Shown here piece after piece: positions 23,867 to 30,738 of a stretch of DNA of 38,419 bases; position 1 is the stretch's first letter, and each line of letters opens with the position of its first letter. A model generated the notes under the pieces. It did not search any database, was not told the origin of the DNA, and was given only the letters and a program-made list of their open reading frames with translations. The position numbers and the translations under genes were made by a program. This stretch comes from a virus. Location of the stretch: positions 1 through 38,419 of the IMG/VR virus record IMGVR_UViG_3300004457_000063, one strand, 5' to 3'.

Positions 23867-24994
23867 TTGCAAACCCTTTACGGATCTTGCTGCGATCACC
23901 ATTTGCCCAATTTAAGCGCATTTTCTCCAGACGATTATGCCACCGCATTGGCCGCCATGGTGGAGCAGGTTTGGGCAGACAAAGGGGTAACTGCTGGCAC
24001 CATCAATCCGGAGGTTACCAGCCTCATGGCCGAGCGCCTGTTTAGTGGGACACAGCAGGGCTTTGGAGGCACGATCGTAGGCCTCGACTATACTACGCCC
24101 GATTGGAACATGCTGGCCTCCCTGGAGCGCAATGTGTGGCAATTTGCCGCCGCCAAAAACTACCAACACCTACGAGAACTTAGCGCCGCTCTCCTGGACG
24201 AAAACGGAAACCTCCGGAGTAAAGCCGATTTCCTTGCATTGGTGGTAGATATCAACGACAGGCAAATGAAGCGTTACTTCGATGCCGAGTACGAGCTGGC
24301 AGTAGCCGGGGCACAAATGGCAGGCAAGTGGGTTGATATTGAGCGTAACAACTTCAAGCTACTGGAGTTTGATGCCGTGCTCGATGGGCAAACAACCGAC
24401 CTGTGCCGTGGCTTGGATGGTACCCGACTTCCACCCGATCACCCATTCTGGAATACCTACTATCCACCCAATCACTTCCGCTGTCGCTCCACAGTTCGCC
24501 AACTGAATTCCGGAGTGGTTACACCAGAAGGTAATATACCATCGAGTGAAATCCCGCCAATGTTCCGCACCAACTTAGGCAAGCAAGGCCTGGTATTTCC
24601 TCCTGGGCATCCGATTTACGATGGCATTCCAGAAGGCGTGCAGGATAATGCCATGCGGGCCATGCGCAAGGAGCTCTATAATACCGCTCGTGAGCGCCTC
24701 AAAGGCAAAGAGGTGGTAGTACCGGGCTTTGGTACCGTAAGTTTCTCCAGCGATGGATTAAAGGAAATTTACAACCAGCCACATGGGGAGTACATGTTTA
24801 AAAACCAATTGGCTGTTATTTCCGACAAGCTGCTGGCCAATGCAACGGTGGTGGCCCAGGCTCCGGATGCTTCCGGACGGGCACTAAACTGGTATTACCT
24901 AAAAGTGGATGGATTGGAAAACAACTGGCTGGTGGTAAAAGAAATGAATGATGGCCGCAAAGTGATGTATTCAATTATCGACGCCATAAAATAA
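23867..24994 (+). CDS. MuF-like head morphogenesis protein (Mu gp30/F)
   Basis: 375 aa by the only near-upstream start, a TTG at 23867. No ATG or GTG exists between the portal region and this point, and the frame is open upstream through the frameshift site. The core has the Mu F pattern: a helical N-part (FAAAKNYQHLRELSAALLD), a conserved DGQTTDLCRGLDGTRLPPDH (Zn/Cys-His-like) motif, then YYPPNHFRCRSTVRQLNSGV, with the HFRCRSTV signature. The last 100 residues form a small alpha/beta domain of unknown function (the RLKGKEVVVPGFGTVSFSSD region). It is a minor capsid protein required for head assembly or DNA ejection, and is likely expressed mainly as a portal fusion. Confidence 0.8.
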   Translation: MQTLYGSCCDHHLPNLSAFSPDDYATALAAMVEQVWADKGVTAGTINPEVTSLMAERLFSGTQQGFGGTIVGLDYTTPDWNMLASLERNVWQFAAAKNYQHLRELSAALLDENGNLRSKADFLALVVDINDRQMKRYFDAEYELAVAGAQMAGKWVDIERNNFKLLEFDAVLDGQTTDLCRGLDGTRLPPDHPFWNTYYPPNHFRCRSTVRQLNSGVVTPEGNIPSSEIPPMFRTNLGKQGLVFPPGHPIYDGIPEGVQDNAMRAMRKELYNTARERLKGKEVVVPGFGTVSFSSDGLKEIYNQPHGEYMFKNQLAVISDKLLANATVVAQAPDASGRALNWYYLKVDGLENNWLVVKEMNDGRKVMYSIIDAIK

Positions 24995-25077
24995 GAAAGC
25001 TCCGATTCCCTATAGTCAGATTTGCAATCCGGCTGGTAAAACGAAGCTCACTACAAATATACGTAAAGTTTTCAATT

Positions 25078-25638
25078 ATGGACAACGCAGGCATTACAAT
25101 TCCAATACAAGAGCTGGAGCGCAGGTTTCGCTCGGTTATTGTGCGCCTGCCTGCCATTGTAGGCAATGAGGCCGTTAATTTCTTCCTGGACAGTTTTCGG
25201 AACCAATCCTTTGCCGGCAATAGCATGCAGATCTGGCCAAGCCGAAAAGACCCGAACAAATGGGGCAAAGTAAAGCGCCCGGGCAGAGCCCTGCTTATCA
25301 ATACCGGAAGGCTACGCAGATCCGTACGGGTGGTACGCTCCAGTTTCGAATCGGTAACCATCGGCACCGATGTACCCTACGCCAAAGCCCAAAACGAAGG
25401 ATTTAAAGGCACTGTGGTACAAAGCGTAAAAGGCTACCAGCGCAATGTATTTGGCAAAGTTAAAAGCAGCTCAGGCCGCACCAAAAAAGGCATCGTAGGC
25501 AGCCAAACCATAAGCCCGCACCAGCGTACCATTAAACAGAATATTCCCAAGCGGCAGTTTATGGGCAATAGCCCTTACCTGAATGCCCGCATAAAACGAA
25601 TTTGTGAAACTGAAATCTTAAAAGCACTCCGACCATGA
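25078..25638 (+). CDS. phage virion morphogenesis protein (Mu gpG-like)
   Basis: 186 aa. Basic, with the segment PGRALLINTGRLRRSVRVVR and GTDVPYAKAQNEGFKGTVVQ, the sequence hallmark of the virion-morphogenesis/HK97 gp10-like family (Mu gpG). It acts in head-tail joining. It overlaps the next gene by 4 nt. An 83-nt gap without a gene precedes it. Confidence 0.8.
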   Translation: MDNAGITIPIQELERRFRSVIVRLPAIVGNEAVNFFLDSFRNQSFAGNSMQIWPSRKDPNKWGKVKRPGRALLINTGRLRRSVRVVRSSFESVTIGTDVPYAKAQNEGFKGTVVQSVKGYQRNVFGKVKSSSGRTKKGIVGSQTISPHQRTIKQNIPKRQFMGNSPYLNARIKRICETEILKALRP

Positions 25639-26141
25639 CCAACTATTTTGCAGATCTGTTCCTTGCCATTTCCGACAGGATAAAAGAGGAAGTACCCGAA
25701 ATCAAATGGATAGACCAGGACTTCGGCCAGCTGGAAGTATTTGAAATGCGACCTTCAGTAGATTTCCCCTGTGCCCTTATCGACTTCCCTAATGCAACTT
25801 ATAGCCAGTTGCTTGAGTTGGGACAAATGGGCGATGTTACCATTATGGTACGCCTGGGCTTTGCTCCATTCTCAACCTCCAACAGCGCAGCTCCACTGGA
25901 GGTGCGAGAAAAAGCAATGGAGTACTACCAGATCGAACAAAAGGTATTTCAGGCACTGCATGGCTGGGATACAGAATTTACCGACAAGCTTATCCGGATG
26001 GCAGCCGACACCGAGCAGCGGGATAAAGATGGCCTTCGGGTTCGCATCCTTACATTTACCACCACATACCACGACTTGAGTATGGTACCAGTAAAAGTCA
26101 AACGCTCTGCATCGCTCAACATTCAAAAGGATATCGTGTAA
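25635..26141 (+). CDS. Mu gp37-like tail completion/terminator protein
   Basis: 168 aa. N-terminal helix (FADLFLAISDRIKEEVPEIK) and beta core with DFPCALIDFPNATYSQLLEL and VTIMVRLGFAPF, a tail-terminator-like fold. Position after the gpG homologue is as in Mu. It is the last gene of the plus-strand late arm and stops inside the terminator stem. Confidence 0.6.
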   Translation: MTNYFADLFLAISDRIKEEVPEIKWIDQDFGQLEVFEMRPSVDFPCALIDFPNATYSQLLELGQMGDVTIMVRLGFAPFSTSNSAAPLEVREKAMEYYQIEQKVFQALHGWDTEFTDKLIRMAADTEQRDKDGLRVRILTFTTTYHDLSMVPVKVKRSASLNIQKDIV

Positions 26142-26174
26142 ACAAAAAAGCCCTCAAACGAGGGCTTTTTTGTT
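26141..26174. terminator. strong bidirectional terminator between late and early regions
   Basis: A 15-bp perfect stem, AACAAAAAAGCCCTC (26141-26155) with GAGGGCTTTTTTGTT (26160-26174), and a 4-nt loop. T-runs on both strands. It separates the converging plus-strand late arm from the minus-strand early operon. Confidence 0.9.
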
Positions 26175-26493
26175 ACCACTGGAGATGTGGCCAGAGTTTC
26201 GAAAGTGAATTTTTGGGCGGGGTCTCTTTGTTCAGCTCCTTCACCTTGTCGGCATTGTCGGCAAGGATGTCCGGAATGGTTACAGTGCTTAAAAAAAATT
26301 CAGTGGAAAGGCGTTGTAAAATACTGGAATATCTTAGTTCAGAGTACTTAAGATAGTAAACGTAACGGTTAATCAGGCATTCGTTTCGCTTGTCAATAAG
26401 CTCAGCACTGCGGCCTTTATGTTTGCCAGGTTGGCCTGGTGCCTGCTCTGTAAGCAGGTTTGAAAATAGTGTCAGTGTTCCCCTTTGTTGCAT
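26173..26493 (-). CDS. HTH protein, candidate late-gene activator
   Basis: 106 aa from the ATG at 26493 (MQQRGTLTLFSNLLTEQAPG). A longer frame starts with TTG at 26559. Residues of about 36-80 (RNECLINRYVYYLKYSELRY SSI then LQRLSTEFFLSTVTIPDIL) look like a helix-turn-helix of the type found in Bacteroidota mobile elements; a conserved R-Y-Y then L-R-Y...L...EFFLS pattern is recognisable. Its place at the end of the early operon and next to the late arms is the place of Mu Mor/C, so I propose an activator of the divergent late promoters. The family name is not certain. Confidence 0.6.
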   Translation of the reverse strand: MQQRGTLTLFSNLLTEQAPGQPGKHKGRSAELIDKRNECLINRYVYYLKYSELRYSSILQRLSTEFFLSTVTIPDILADNADKVKELNKETPPKNSLSKLWPHLQW

Positions 26494-26578
26494 AAAGTCC
26501 CTTTCTGAATCGCTTAATACTAAAGTAGCAAAATTGAAAACACAAAAAAAGCTCCACAAAATTGCAGAGCCTTCAGAA

Positions 26579-26597
26579 ATGTACCGTTCGGTTTTTA
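26579..26597 (-). promoter_or_regulatory. dyad operator site upstream of the HTH gene
   Basis: TGTACCGTTCGGTTTTT at 26580-26596, a perfect copy of the dyad (ACCGTTCGGT core 26583-26592) in minus orientation, in the 158-nt gap before the HTH gene. Probable repressor or transposase site. Confidence 0.6.
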
Positions 26598-26651
26598 TTT
26601 ACTTGCATCCCTAAAAACTAGCGCTTCAATTTCATGCATTTTTTGTTCTAC

Positions 26652-27010
26652 TTAGTTAAGCCTTTCCATTCGTTGTAAGGCTCTAGAATAAGCTGCTCCT
26701 ACGTTGTGGTAATCCTCACGGTAACGGCTATCAATCTGGTACCAGTCTTCATGGTTTTTAACCATGTGCTTTACCGTTTGGTAATCACGATGCACGATGC
26801 CAGAAATTTTTTGATAGTGCATTTTGCCAAAAAAGGTATATGTACTAAGCAACCAACAGAAAATAGTACGTCCGGTTACAGCCTCCTGTACTTTGTTAAT
26901 GGCAAACAGATTGTAGGTTTTAAGTGTTTCACAATTACCGCCTCCAGAAGTTCCACCCGCTCACGTTCCTGTGGAGTCAGTGGATAGTAGTTATGTGGTT
27001 TTCTTAACAT
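26652..27010 (-). pseudogene. DnaA domain-IV-like gene split by a frame change
   Basis: The first frame begins at ATG 27010 (MLRKPHNYYPLTPQERERVE) and stops at 26876 after 44 codons. In the -1 frame, coding sequence continues without a start to 26652 (NLFAINKVQEAVTGRTIFCW, then MHYQKISGIVHRDYQTVKHM, ending RALQRMERLN). The second part matches the DnaA C-terminal domain: a helix, then I-G/A, and the RDYQTVKH loop in place of GGRDHSTV. The two parts align as one gene if a -1 shift happens near 26917-26924 (sequence CTTAAAACC on the coding strand). No good slippery heptamer or stem is seen, so a mutation or sequence error is likely, unlike the portal site. Role would be in replication initiation or host-DnaA interference. 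Confidence 0.6.
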
Positions 27011-27221
27011 AAGCTCTTACTACGTTTAACTCAGTTCCTTCTTTTACACTTATACTCCAGATAATTTTGGCCTCGTTTAAATGGCATTGAACATGATTTA
27101 AATCTCCCCCTTTGACACCTATTTGCTCCATCATATTGAACATGCGTACTCTCCTTTTGGTACTCCACTTTTTGCCAATATGGCCTTGCAATTTTATTGC
27201 AATCTTCTCTACATCAATCAT
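26991..27221 (-). CDS. early hypothetical protein (76 aa)
   Basis: 76 aa, mixed alpha/beta with basic segments (KKWSTKRRVRMFNMMEQIGV). It overlaps the DnaA-like gene by 20 nt and the upstream gene by 4 nt. No family recognised. Its close packing in the early operon suggests co-expression with the DnaA-like gene. Confidence 0.55.
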   Translation of the reverse strand: MIDVEKIAIKLQGHIGKKWSTKRRVRMFNMMEQIGVKGGDLNHVQCHLNEAKIIWSISVKEGTELNVVRAYVKKTT

Positions 27222-27544
27222 ACAGATATCTTTTTTGGATGGGTGTAACCATAATCCATACTATACTTATACTCTGCTTCATTTTTAGGCGTTGAAATAA
27301 CAGATAGCCCATTTATTGCTTGTCTGGATGTACTAATCGAAATAAGGGTTATTTGAACGCAGATTTCAAATTGAGAATTAGCAGACATCCTCCTAAATAG
27401 GTAAACATCATTCATCAAAAACCGAACTCTGGTAAGATTATGTCGGAGTTTTGGGTACTCAAAAGCATCTTTATAGTGCTTATGAATAAGGGTATTAAAC
27501 CTTCTCGTTTTTTTTAGTTCCTTTTCGTCTTTAAAACCGCTCAT
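27218..27544 (-). CDS. early hypothetical protein (108 aa)
   Basis: 108 aa, basic at the start (ELKKTRRFNTLIHKHYKD) and aromatic-rich. It overlaps both neighbours by 4 nt (ATGA type), so it is translated as part of the operon. No recognised family. Confidence 0.55.
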   Translation of the reverse strand: MSGFKDEKELKKTRRFNTLIHKHYKDAFEYPKLRHNLTRVRFLMNDVYLFRRMSANSQFEICVQITLISISTSRQAINGLSVISTPKNEAEYKYSMDYGYTHPKKISV

Positions 27545-27924
27545 AGCAATTGCTGGTAAAGGGTATCCACTATTTTTATAGCCAGACTGTTGTAAAGCGG
27601 ATGTTCAAATCCAAATTCATTCAGCCATTCAAACAGGTTGTAAGCCACCGATCTGGAAAAACGGAAAATAGCACCACCTTTTTGCCTTCCGATGTTACCA
27701 CGCTTGGTAAGTGCTTCAAACTTGGCAAGTACACGATCATGGGTTTCTTTAAGCAAAAAAGCCTCCAGCGCATTGTCGCAATCCATAAGCATGTTGGTAA
27801 TCATGTCGGTAAGCGTCCACATTTCGTCACGGTTTAGCCGCAGTGCAAACTCTTCCGGACCTTGCAAAAAGCGGGATTTGGCTTCGCTCAAATCCTGCCG
27901 TAGGTGTATTTTAGTAGAGCCCAT
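27541..27924 (-). CDS. early hypothetical protein (127 aa)
   Basis: 127 aa from ATG at 27924 (MGSTKIHLRQDLSEAKSRFL), which overlaps the previous stop by 14 nt. A longer frame up to 27984 would overlap the DUF4406 gene by over 70 nt and is less likely. Mostly helical (MWTLTDMITNMLMDCDNALE; VLAKFEALTKRGNIGRQKGG), with an aromatic C-terminus. No family recognised. Confidence 0.55.
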   Translation of the reverse strand: MGSTKIHLRQDLSEAKSRFLQGPEEFALRLNRDEMWTLTDMITNMLMDCDNALEAFLLKETHDRVLAKFEALTKRGNIGRQKGGAIFRFSRSVAYNLFEWLNEFGFEHPLYNSLAIKIVDTLYQQLL

Positions 27925-28360
27925 AATGCTTGCGTTCGTGTAACAATTTAAAAGCCTCTTCCTCCTGTATTTCAAAGCGTTCAATTATCGCCTCTACATT
28001 TACCGAATCGTACCGTTCGGTTTTCATTCTAAAATCAATGTGATTTAAAAACAGCTGGTTCAAAAATTGAGTATTGAAGTAAATCACCTTTAGGCCATGT
28101 TCAATCGCAATGGTGTGCTCAATTCGTGCGCCTTTGCTTTCAGTCCAGCAGGGAAGCATTACAATACTTTCGCATTTAAAAAGATGCTTAATATCCTCCA
28201 ACATGTATTCTTCCCAGCTAAGTCCAGGAGTTGGATTTAGCTTAATTGGGTTTACAGGTTCGTAACCACCCATGCGCAGGCGGTTTTCGGCAAGCAGAAA
28301 CTTATCGTATGCCTCTTCGGGATGTAAGCCCGATATCTTGCCAGAGATGTATATTTTCAT
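27911..28360 (-). CDS. DUF4406 nucleoside-deoxyribosyltransferase-like protein
   Basis: 149 aa. Residues 1-95 are a DUF4406 domain: MKIYISGKISGLHPEEAYDK start, NRLRMGGYEPVNPIKLNP, LSWEEYMLEDIKHLFKCESI, then a SKGARIEHTIAIEHGLKVIY segment in which the conserved Glu is visible. The family is distantly related to nucleoside 2-deoxyribosyltransferases and is common in phages; a role in nucleotide or cofactor metabolism is inferred. A C-terminal extension of about 50 residues is unusual and contains a copy of the operator dyad in its coding sequence (28012-28021). It could be a separate later gene starting at ATG 28027, in frame. Confidence 0.75.
   Translation of the reverse strand: MKIYISGKISGLHPEEAYDKFLLAENRLRMGGYEPVNPIKLNPTPGLSWEEYMLEDIKHLFKCESIVMLPCWTESKGARIEHTIAIEHGLKVIYFNTQFLNQLFLNHIDFRMKTERYDSVNVEAIIERFEIQEEEAFKLLHERKHYGLY
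28009..28025 (-). promoter_or_regulatory. dyad site inside the DUF4406 gene
   Basis: The perfect core ACCGTTCGGT lies at 28012-28021, just after an in-frame ATG (28027) and inside the coding region. A partial second copy (TACCGAATCG) precedes it. Same orientation as all early-region sites. Confidence 0.55.
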
Positions 28361-28599
28361 GCGAATAGGTTTAATTGTTTGGTTATTCTTTTAAGTCTAT
28401 CAATCCTATGCTGGTGCAACCACCCAGTTTGAAAAGGGCTTGAATAGTTATCAGAAAACCGTCTATGGTGTTCGTAAATCCAAGCGTCTGTGTACTCTTT
28501 GCCTTCTGCCTCTGCCTCACGTATTCCGCAATACACGTACTTTACATTGCCACCTTCGAGCCATTTCTTGTTGATCCAGCGATGGAGGTCGTAACTCAT
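28357..28599 (-). CDS. early hypothetical protein (80 aa)
   Basis: 80 aa, Trp/Tyr/His-rich (DAWIYEHHRRFSDNYSSPFQ) with a C-terminal helix RIDRLKRITKQLNLFA. It overlaps both neighbours by 1-4 nt. No family recognised. Confidence 0.55.
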   Translation of the reverse strand: MSYDLHRWINKKWLEGGNVKYVYCGIREAEAEGKEYTDAWIYEHHRRFSDNYSSPFQTGWLHQHRIDRLKRITKQLNLFA

Positions 28600-29009
28600 T
28601 AAAATTTAAAGTCAGTCCAATGAAATATTACCATATCCTCTTCACAGATGGATTTTTTACCGTTGTTGGTCCAATAGCCAACGAAATCCAATTCGTTTAC
28701 AAATCCGTCGTACTCATAGAAAAGCTTTTTTTGAGAGGGCAGTAAGCGTTTACCGTCTACCTTTATTTCCACTTTGTATTTGTCGGTGCGCTTACCGTCT
28801 ATCAGTTCCCAGGTGATGGTAAGATCAAGATCTTGTGTGCTGAACAATGTTTTTTCACGGCTCACCAATTGAGGTTTAAAGCGAGATCCTGTATACATGT
28901 GCATGGTTTCGCCTGGCTTAGGAACATTCTTTCGCCGCTTGCGGCAGGTAAATTTTTTAGAACCGTTTTCAATCGGAATAATAAATCGTTTGTTGAATGA
29001 TACTAGCAT
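28599..29009 (-). CDS. ASCH-like (PUA-fold) phage protein
   Basis: 136 aa. The start LVSFNKRFIIPIENGSKKFT and the following PKPGETMHMYTGSRFKP are the phage version of an ASCH/PUA-like domain, where the I-x-x-G-x-K-x-x-T motif and a PGxxxHxxxG turn are conserved. The C-terminal half contains FYEYDGFVNELDFVGYWTNN. ASCH domains bind nucleic acid or modified nucleotides. Substrate unknown. Confidence 0.65.
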   Translation of the reverse strand: MLVSFNKRFIIPIENGSKKFTCRKRRKNVPKPGETMHMYTGSRFKPQLVSREKTLFSTQDLDLTITWELIDGKRTDKYKVEIKVDGKRLLPSQKKLFYEYDGFVNELDFVGYWTNNGKKSICEEDMVIFHWTDFKF

Positions 29010-29197
29010 AGGATTACGTTTTTTAAGTCTACTGCAAATTGTTCCCCGGTTACCCAGATCACTTCACGGCCCGAATCCGGCAGTACTTCGGCGGGGCTTT
29101 TTACCAAGGCTTCCTTTTCCTCTCCGGCTTCATTCCGGTACCGGATCACGTGCCCTGGTGTTTTTAGTTCAGATACTTTTTTGAATAGTTCAGTCAT
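29003..29197 (-). CDS. early hypothetical protein (64 aa)
   Basis: 64 aa, small beta-type protein (GHVIRYRNEAGEEKEALVKS) overlapping the ASCH-like gene by 7 nt. The upstream stop lies 3 nt away. No family recognised. Confidence 0.55.
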   Translation of the reverse strand: MTELFKKVSELKTPGHVIRYRNEAGEEKEALVKSPAEVLPDSGREVIWVTGEQFAVDLKNVILC

Positions 29198-29200
29198 GAT

Positions 29201-29416
29201 TTAGGCTATTGAAGTCGAAAGTGTGTAAGATGTTGCTGCTCGTACTTTATCTAAGGAAAATTCGTGACATTGATAGTCGTCGTCATTTTCAAATTCCAAA
29301 CCCATATATTCCAAACGACTTTCTATTTCTTCCTGGGCCTTTTCTTCTAGTTTAGCTAAATCCGTATCGTCTGGAACGGTTGCGGTGTAGGTAACAATGA
29401 TGGATACATCTTTCAT
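29201..29416 (-). CDS. early hypothetical protein (71 aa)
   Basis: 71 aa, acidic, with an N-terminal beta strand and a Glu-rich helix (LEEKAQEEIESRLEYMGLEF). It is the first gene after the structured non-coding interval. No family recognised. Confidence 0.55.
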   Translation of the reverse strand: MKDVSIIVTYTATVPDDTDLAKLEEKAQEEIESRLEYMGLEFENDDDYQCHEFSLDKVRAATSYTLSTSIA

Positions 29417-29443
29417 AAATAATCGTTTTAGTTAAGTTTTAGT

Positions 29444-29470
29444 GGGGAAGGGTAACGCTTTCCCTTCCCC
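29444..29470 (-). other. 9-bp hairpin downstream of the structured RNA
   Basis: GGGGAAGGG (29444-29452) pairs with CCCTTCCCC (29462-29470), loop 9 nt, no T-run, so not an intrinsic terminator. Its arm on the coding strand contains GAAGGGA, which is fully complementary to the acceptor-like strand TCCCTTC of the RNA at 29515-29521, so the two may compete. Confidence 0.5.
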
Positions 29471-29511
29471 GTTTCAGCATCCGGCTTTCGCCTTCCTTCG
29501 CTTTGGTTTTA

Positions 29512-29768
29512 TGTGAAGGGAGCCAGAATCGAACTGGCATCCGGTAGGTGATAAAATCAGCCTACACTCCCAGACCCCTCAGGTGCCGGATAAAGCTCCG
29601 GCGGGCCGTCATTGCAACCATTCCGCTGATATCTCCAGAGTAGCAAAGCTCTGGCGGCAGGGACGGCTATTACTGCTCAGGCATTCAAATTTCAGGGGCA
29701 TCCCTGAGCATGATGGTTGCAGTACTCTATTCCAGACCGGGAACACTTTTATACCCTACCACCCCTTA
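29512..29768 (-). ncRNA. novel structured RNA with pseudoknot and tRNA-like T-arm
   Basis: A gap of 357 nt between two early genes holds a dense set of perfect helices in the operon direction. Coordinates run downward. a: 29721-29713 with a': 29621-29613 (9 bp). b: hairpin 29710-29703/29681-29674 (8 bp). c: 29667-29662 with c': 29610-29605 (6 bp). d: hairpin 29654-29649/29640-29635. e: hairpin 29602-29597/29590-29585. f: hairpin 29565-29561/29548-29544 extended by TGA/TCA. g: T-arm 29538-29534/29526-29522 with loop TTCGATT. Helices a and c interleave, an H-type pseudoknot. The loop is a perfect T-loop consensus, and 6 nt pairing GAGGGG (29580-29575) to CCCTTC (29520-29515) make an acceptor-like stem, with a G-U at the third pair and an unpaired A at 29514, the alanine-tRNA/tmRNA signature. 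AAGGGG and GGTAGG at 29767-29755 are alternative partners for CCCTTC and CCTACC. There is no D-arm and no normal anticodon arm. It is not a known family to me. Helices are seen; function is unknown. Confidence 0.6.
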
Positions 29769-29773
29769 AGTTT

Positions 29774-29995
29774 TTACTCGCCTCCTGGCCACTTGTCAGA
29801 ATCCTCTTCCTTTTGAAAGACAAAAGCCTTATCTGGAATTGGAACGCCAACATATTTGGCTAGAGATAAATCTTGTTCAGTAACTTGCTCCGGCCAGTTC
29901 CAACTTTCCATAAACAGAACAAAAGCCAAAGGATGATCTTTAGGAAGTTTTAGTTTCCATCCGGAAGCGTAGTATGCTTTAACGTACTTTGTCAT
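29774..29995 (-). CDS. early hypothetical protein (73 aa)
   Basis: 73 aa, rich in Trp and Pro (YYASGWKLKLPKDHPLAFVL; ESWNWPEQVTEQDL) with a polar end. It overlaps the upstream gene by 4 nt and ends 6 nt before the structured RNA region. No family recognised. Confidence 0.6.
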   Translation of the reverse strand: MTKYVKAYYASGWKLKLPKDHPLAFVLFMESWNWPEQVTEQDLSLAKYVGVPIPDKAFVFQKEEDSDKWPGGE

Positions 29996-30438
29996 GATTG
30001 TAATTTTTTACAGAAGAGCTCCGGACTAGTCGGATCAGAAGCCAAAAGTTCATTGTATTCCATATGGAGCCTTTCCAATTTTCGCTTCTTGTTGATATAT
30101 CGGATATCATCGGTAATGGGGAAAAGTTGATCCCAAGTGCTTTCGGCTTCCTTAATTGCATTTTCAAACTTGGTAATGGTCGCCCTTTTTCCTTTAAGTT
30201 TGTTTTTGTAAGCAATTTCAAGGGTATTACCGGTTGCCGGTTCGTGTCCCCATCTGAATTCAACTTCAGCACGTGGATTATTGACCTGGGCAAGAGCCGC
30301 GCGATATTTAAAATACCAGTCAAATTTAGTTCGGGTATTCCATGGCAGGTTTTCCCATTTTTTCCACCATAGCGTTTGACCGCCCATTCTGGTCTTTACC
30401 ACGATAATTACCCAATGTACTCGCTCTCCCACATTCAT
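29992..30438 (-). CDS. early hypothetical protein (148 aa)
   Basis: 148 aa. N-terminal strand-rich part (MNVGERVHWVIIVVKTRMGG), then an aromatic helix (WFKYRAALAQVNNPRAEVEF) and a long helical C-terminal half (YKNKLKGKRATITKFENAIK). No family recognised. Helical proteins of this kind in Bacteroidota Mu-like phages are uncharacterised. Confidence 0.6.
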   Translation of the reverse strand: MNVGERVHWVIIVVKTRMGGQTLWWKKWENLPWNTRTKFDWYFKYRAALAQVNNPRAEVEFRWGHEPATGNTLEIAYKNKLKGKRATITKFENAIKEAESTWDQLFPITDDIRYINKKRKLERLHMEYNELLASDPTSPELFCKKLQS

Positions 30439-30475
30439 AGCTTAGAATTTAGTTATGACTTGCAATACCTCACTG

Positions 30476-30736
30476 TCAGCCACGCACAGTACCTTGAAAA
30501 ACGGGCTCCACAATGGCTTGTACCACCCCTAGCAAAAACAGGGTAAGCATTACCGCCGTTTCAAGATCCTTGGCGCTGCGGCCTGTTTTACTGATAATTT
30601 TAAGGCGTACATCGTCGGGCACTTCCAAGTCCACAAAGGTTTGGGTAATGATGGCCGCACGTGGCACTATCTTCTTTTGTGGGTGCATTTTGTCACGCTC
30701 GAAAAAATGCGCAATCCTTCCTACAGTTGGTTTCAT
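30476..30736 (-). CDS. early hypothetical protein (86 aa)
   Basis: 86 aa, with a basic N-terminal half (MKPTVGRIAHFFERDKMHPQ) and a hydrophobic C-terminal helix (METAVMLTLFLLGVVQAIVE-like, residues of about 60-80). It starts 2 nt after the Gam stop. The basic half plus hydrophobic helix might suggest a DNA- or membrane-associated role, but no family is recognised. Confidence 0.55.
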   Translation of the reverse strand: MKPTVGRIAHFFERDKMHPQKKIVPRAAIITQTFVDLEVPDDVRLKIISKTGRSAKDLETAVMLTLFLLGVVQAIVEPVFQGTVRG

Positions 30737-30738
30737 TC

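Noticed and set aside
29512-29580. Ordinary tRNA gene on the minus strand
   Set aside because: T-arm and a short acceptor-like stem fit, but there is no D-arm, the middle hairpin has 8 bp with a bulge rather than a 5-bp, 7-nt-loop anticodon arm, and the 3' CCA is not encoded. Treated as part of a larger structured RNA.
29512-29768. Complete tmRNA (ssrA)
   Set aside because: The alanine-type G-U pair and pseudoknot are suggestive, but only one pseudoknot is seen, the RNA is shorter than usual, and no tag reading frame ending in Ala-Ala before a stop was found.
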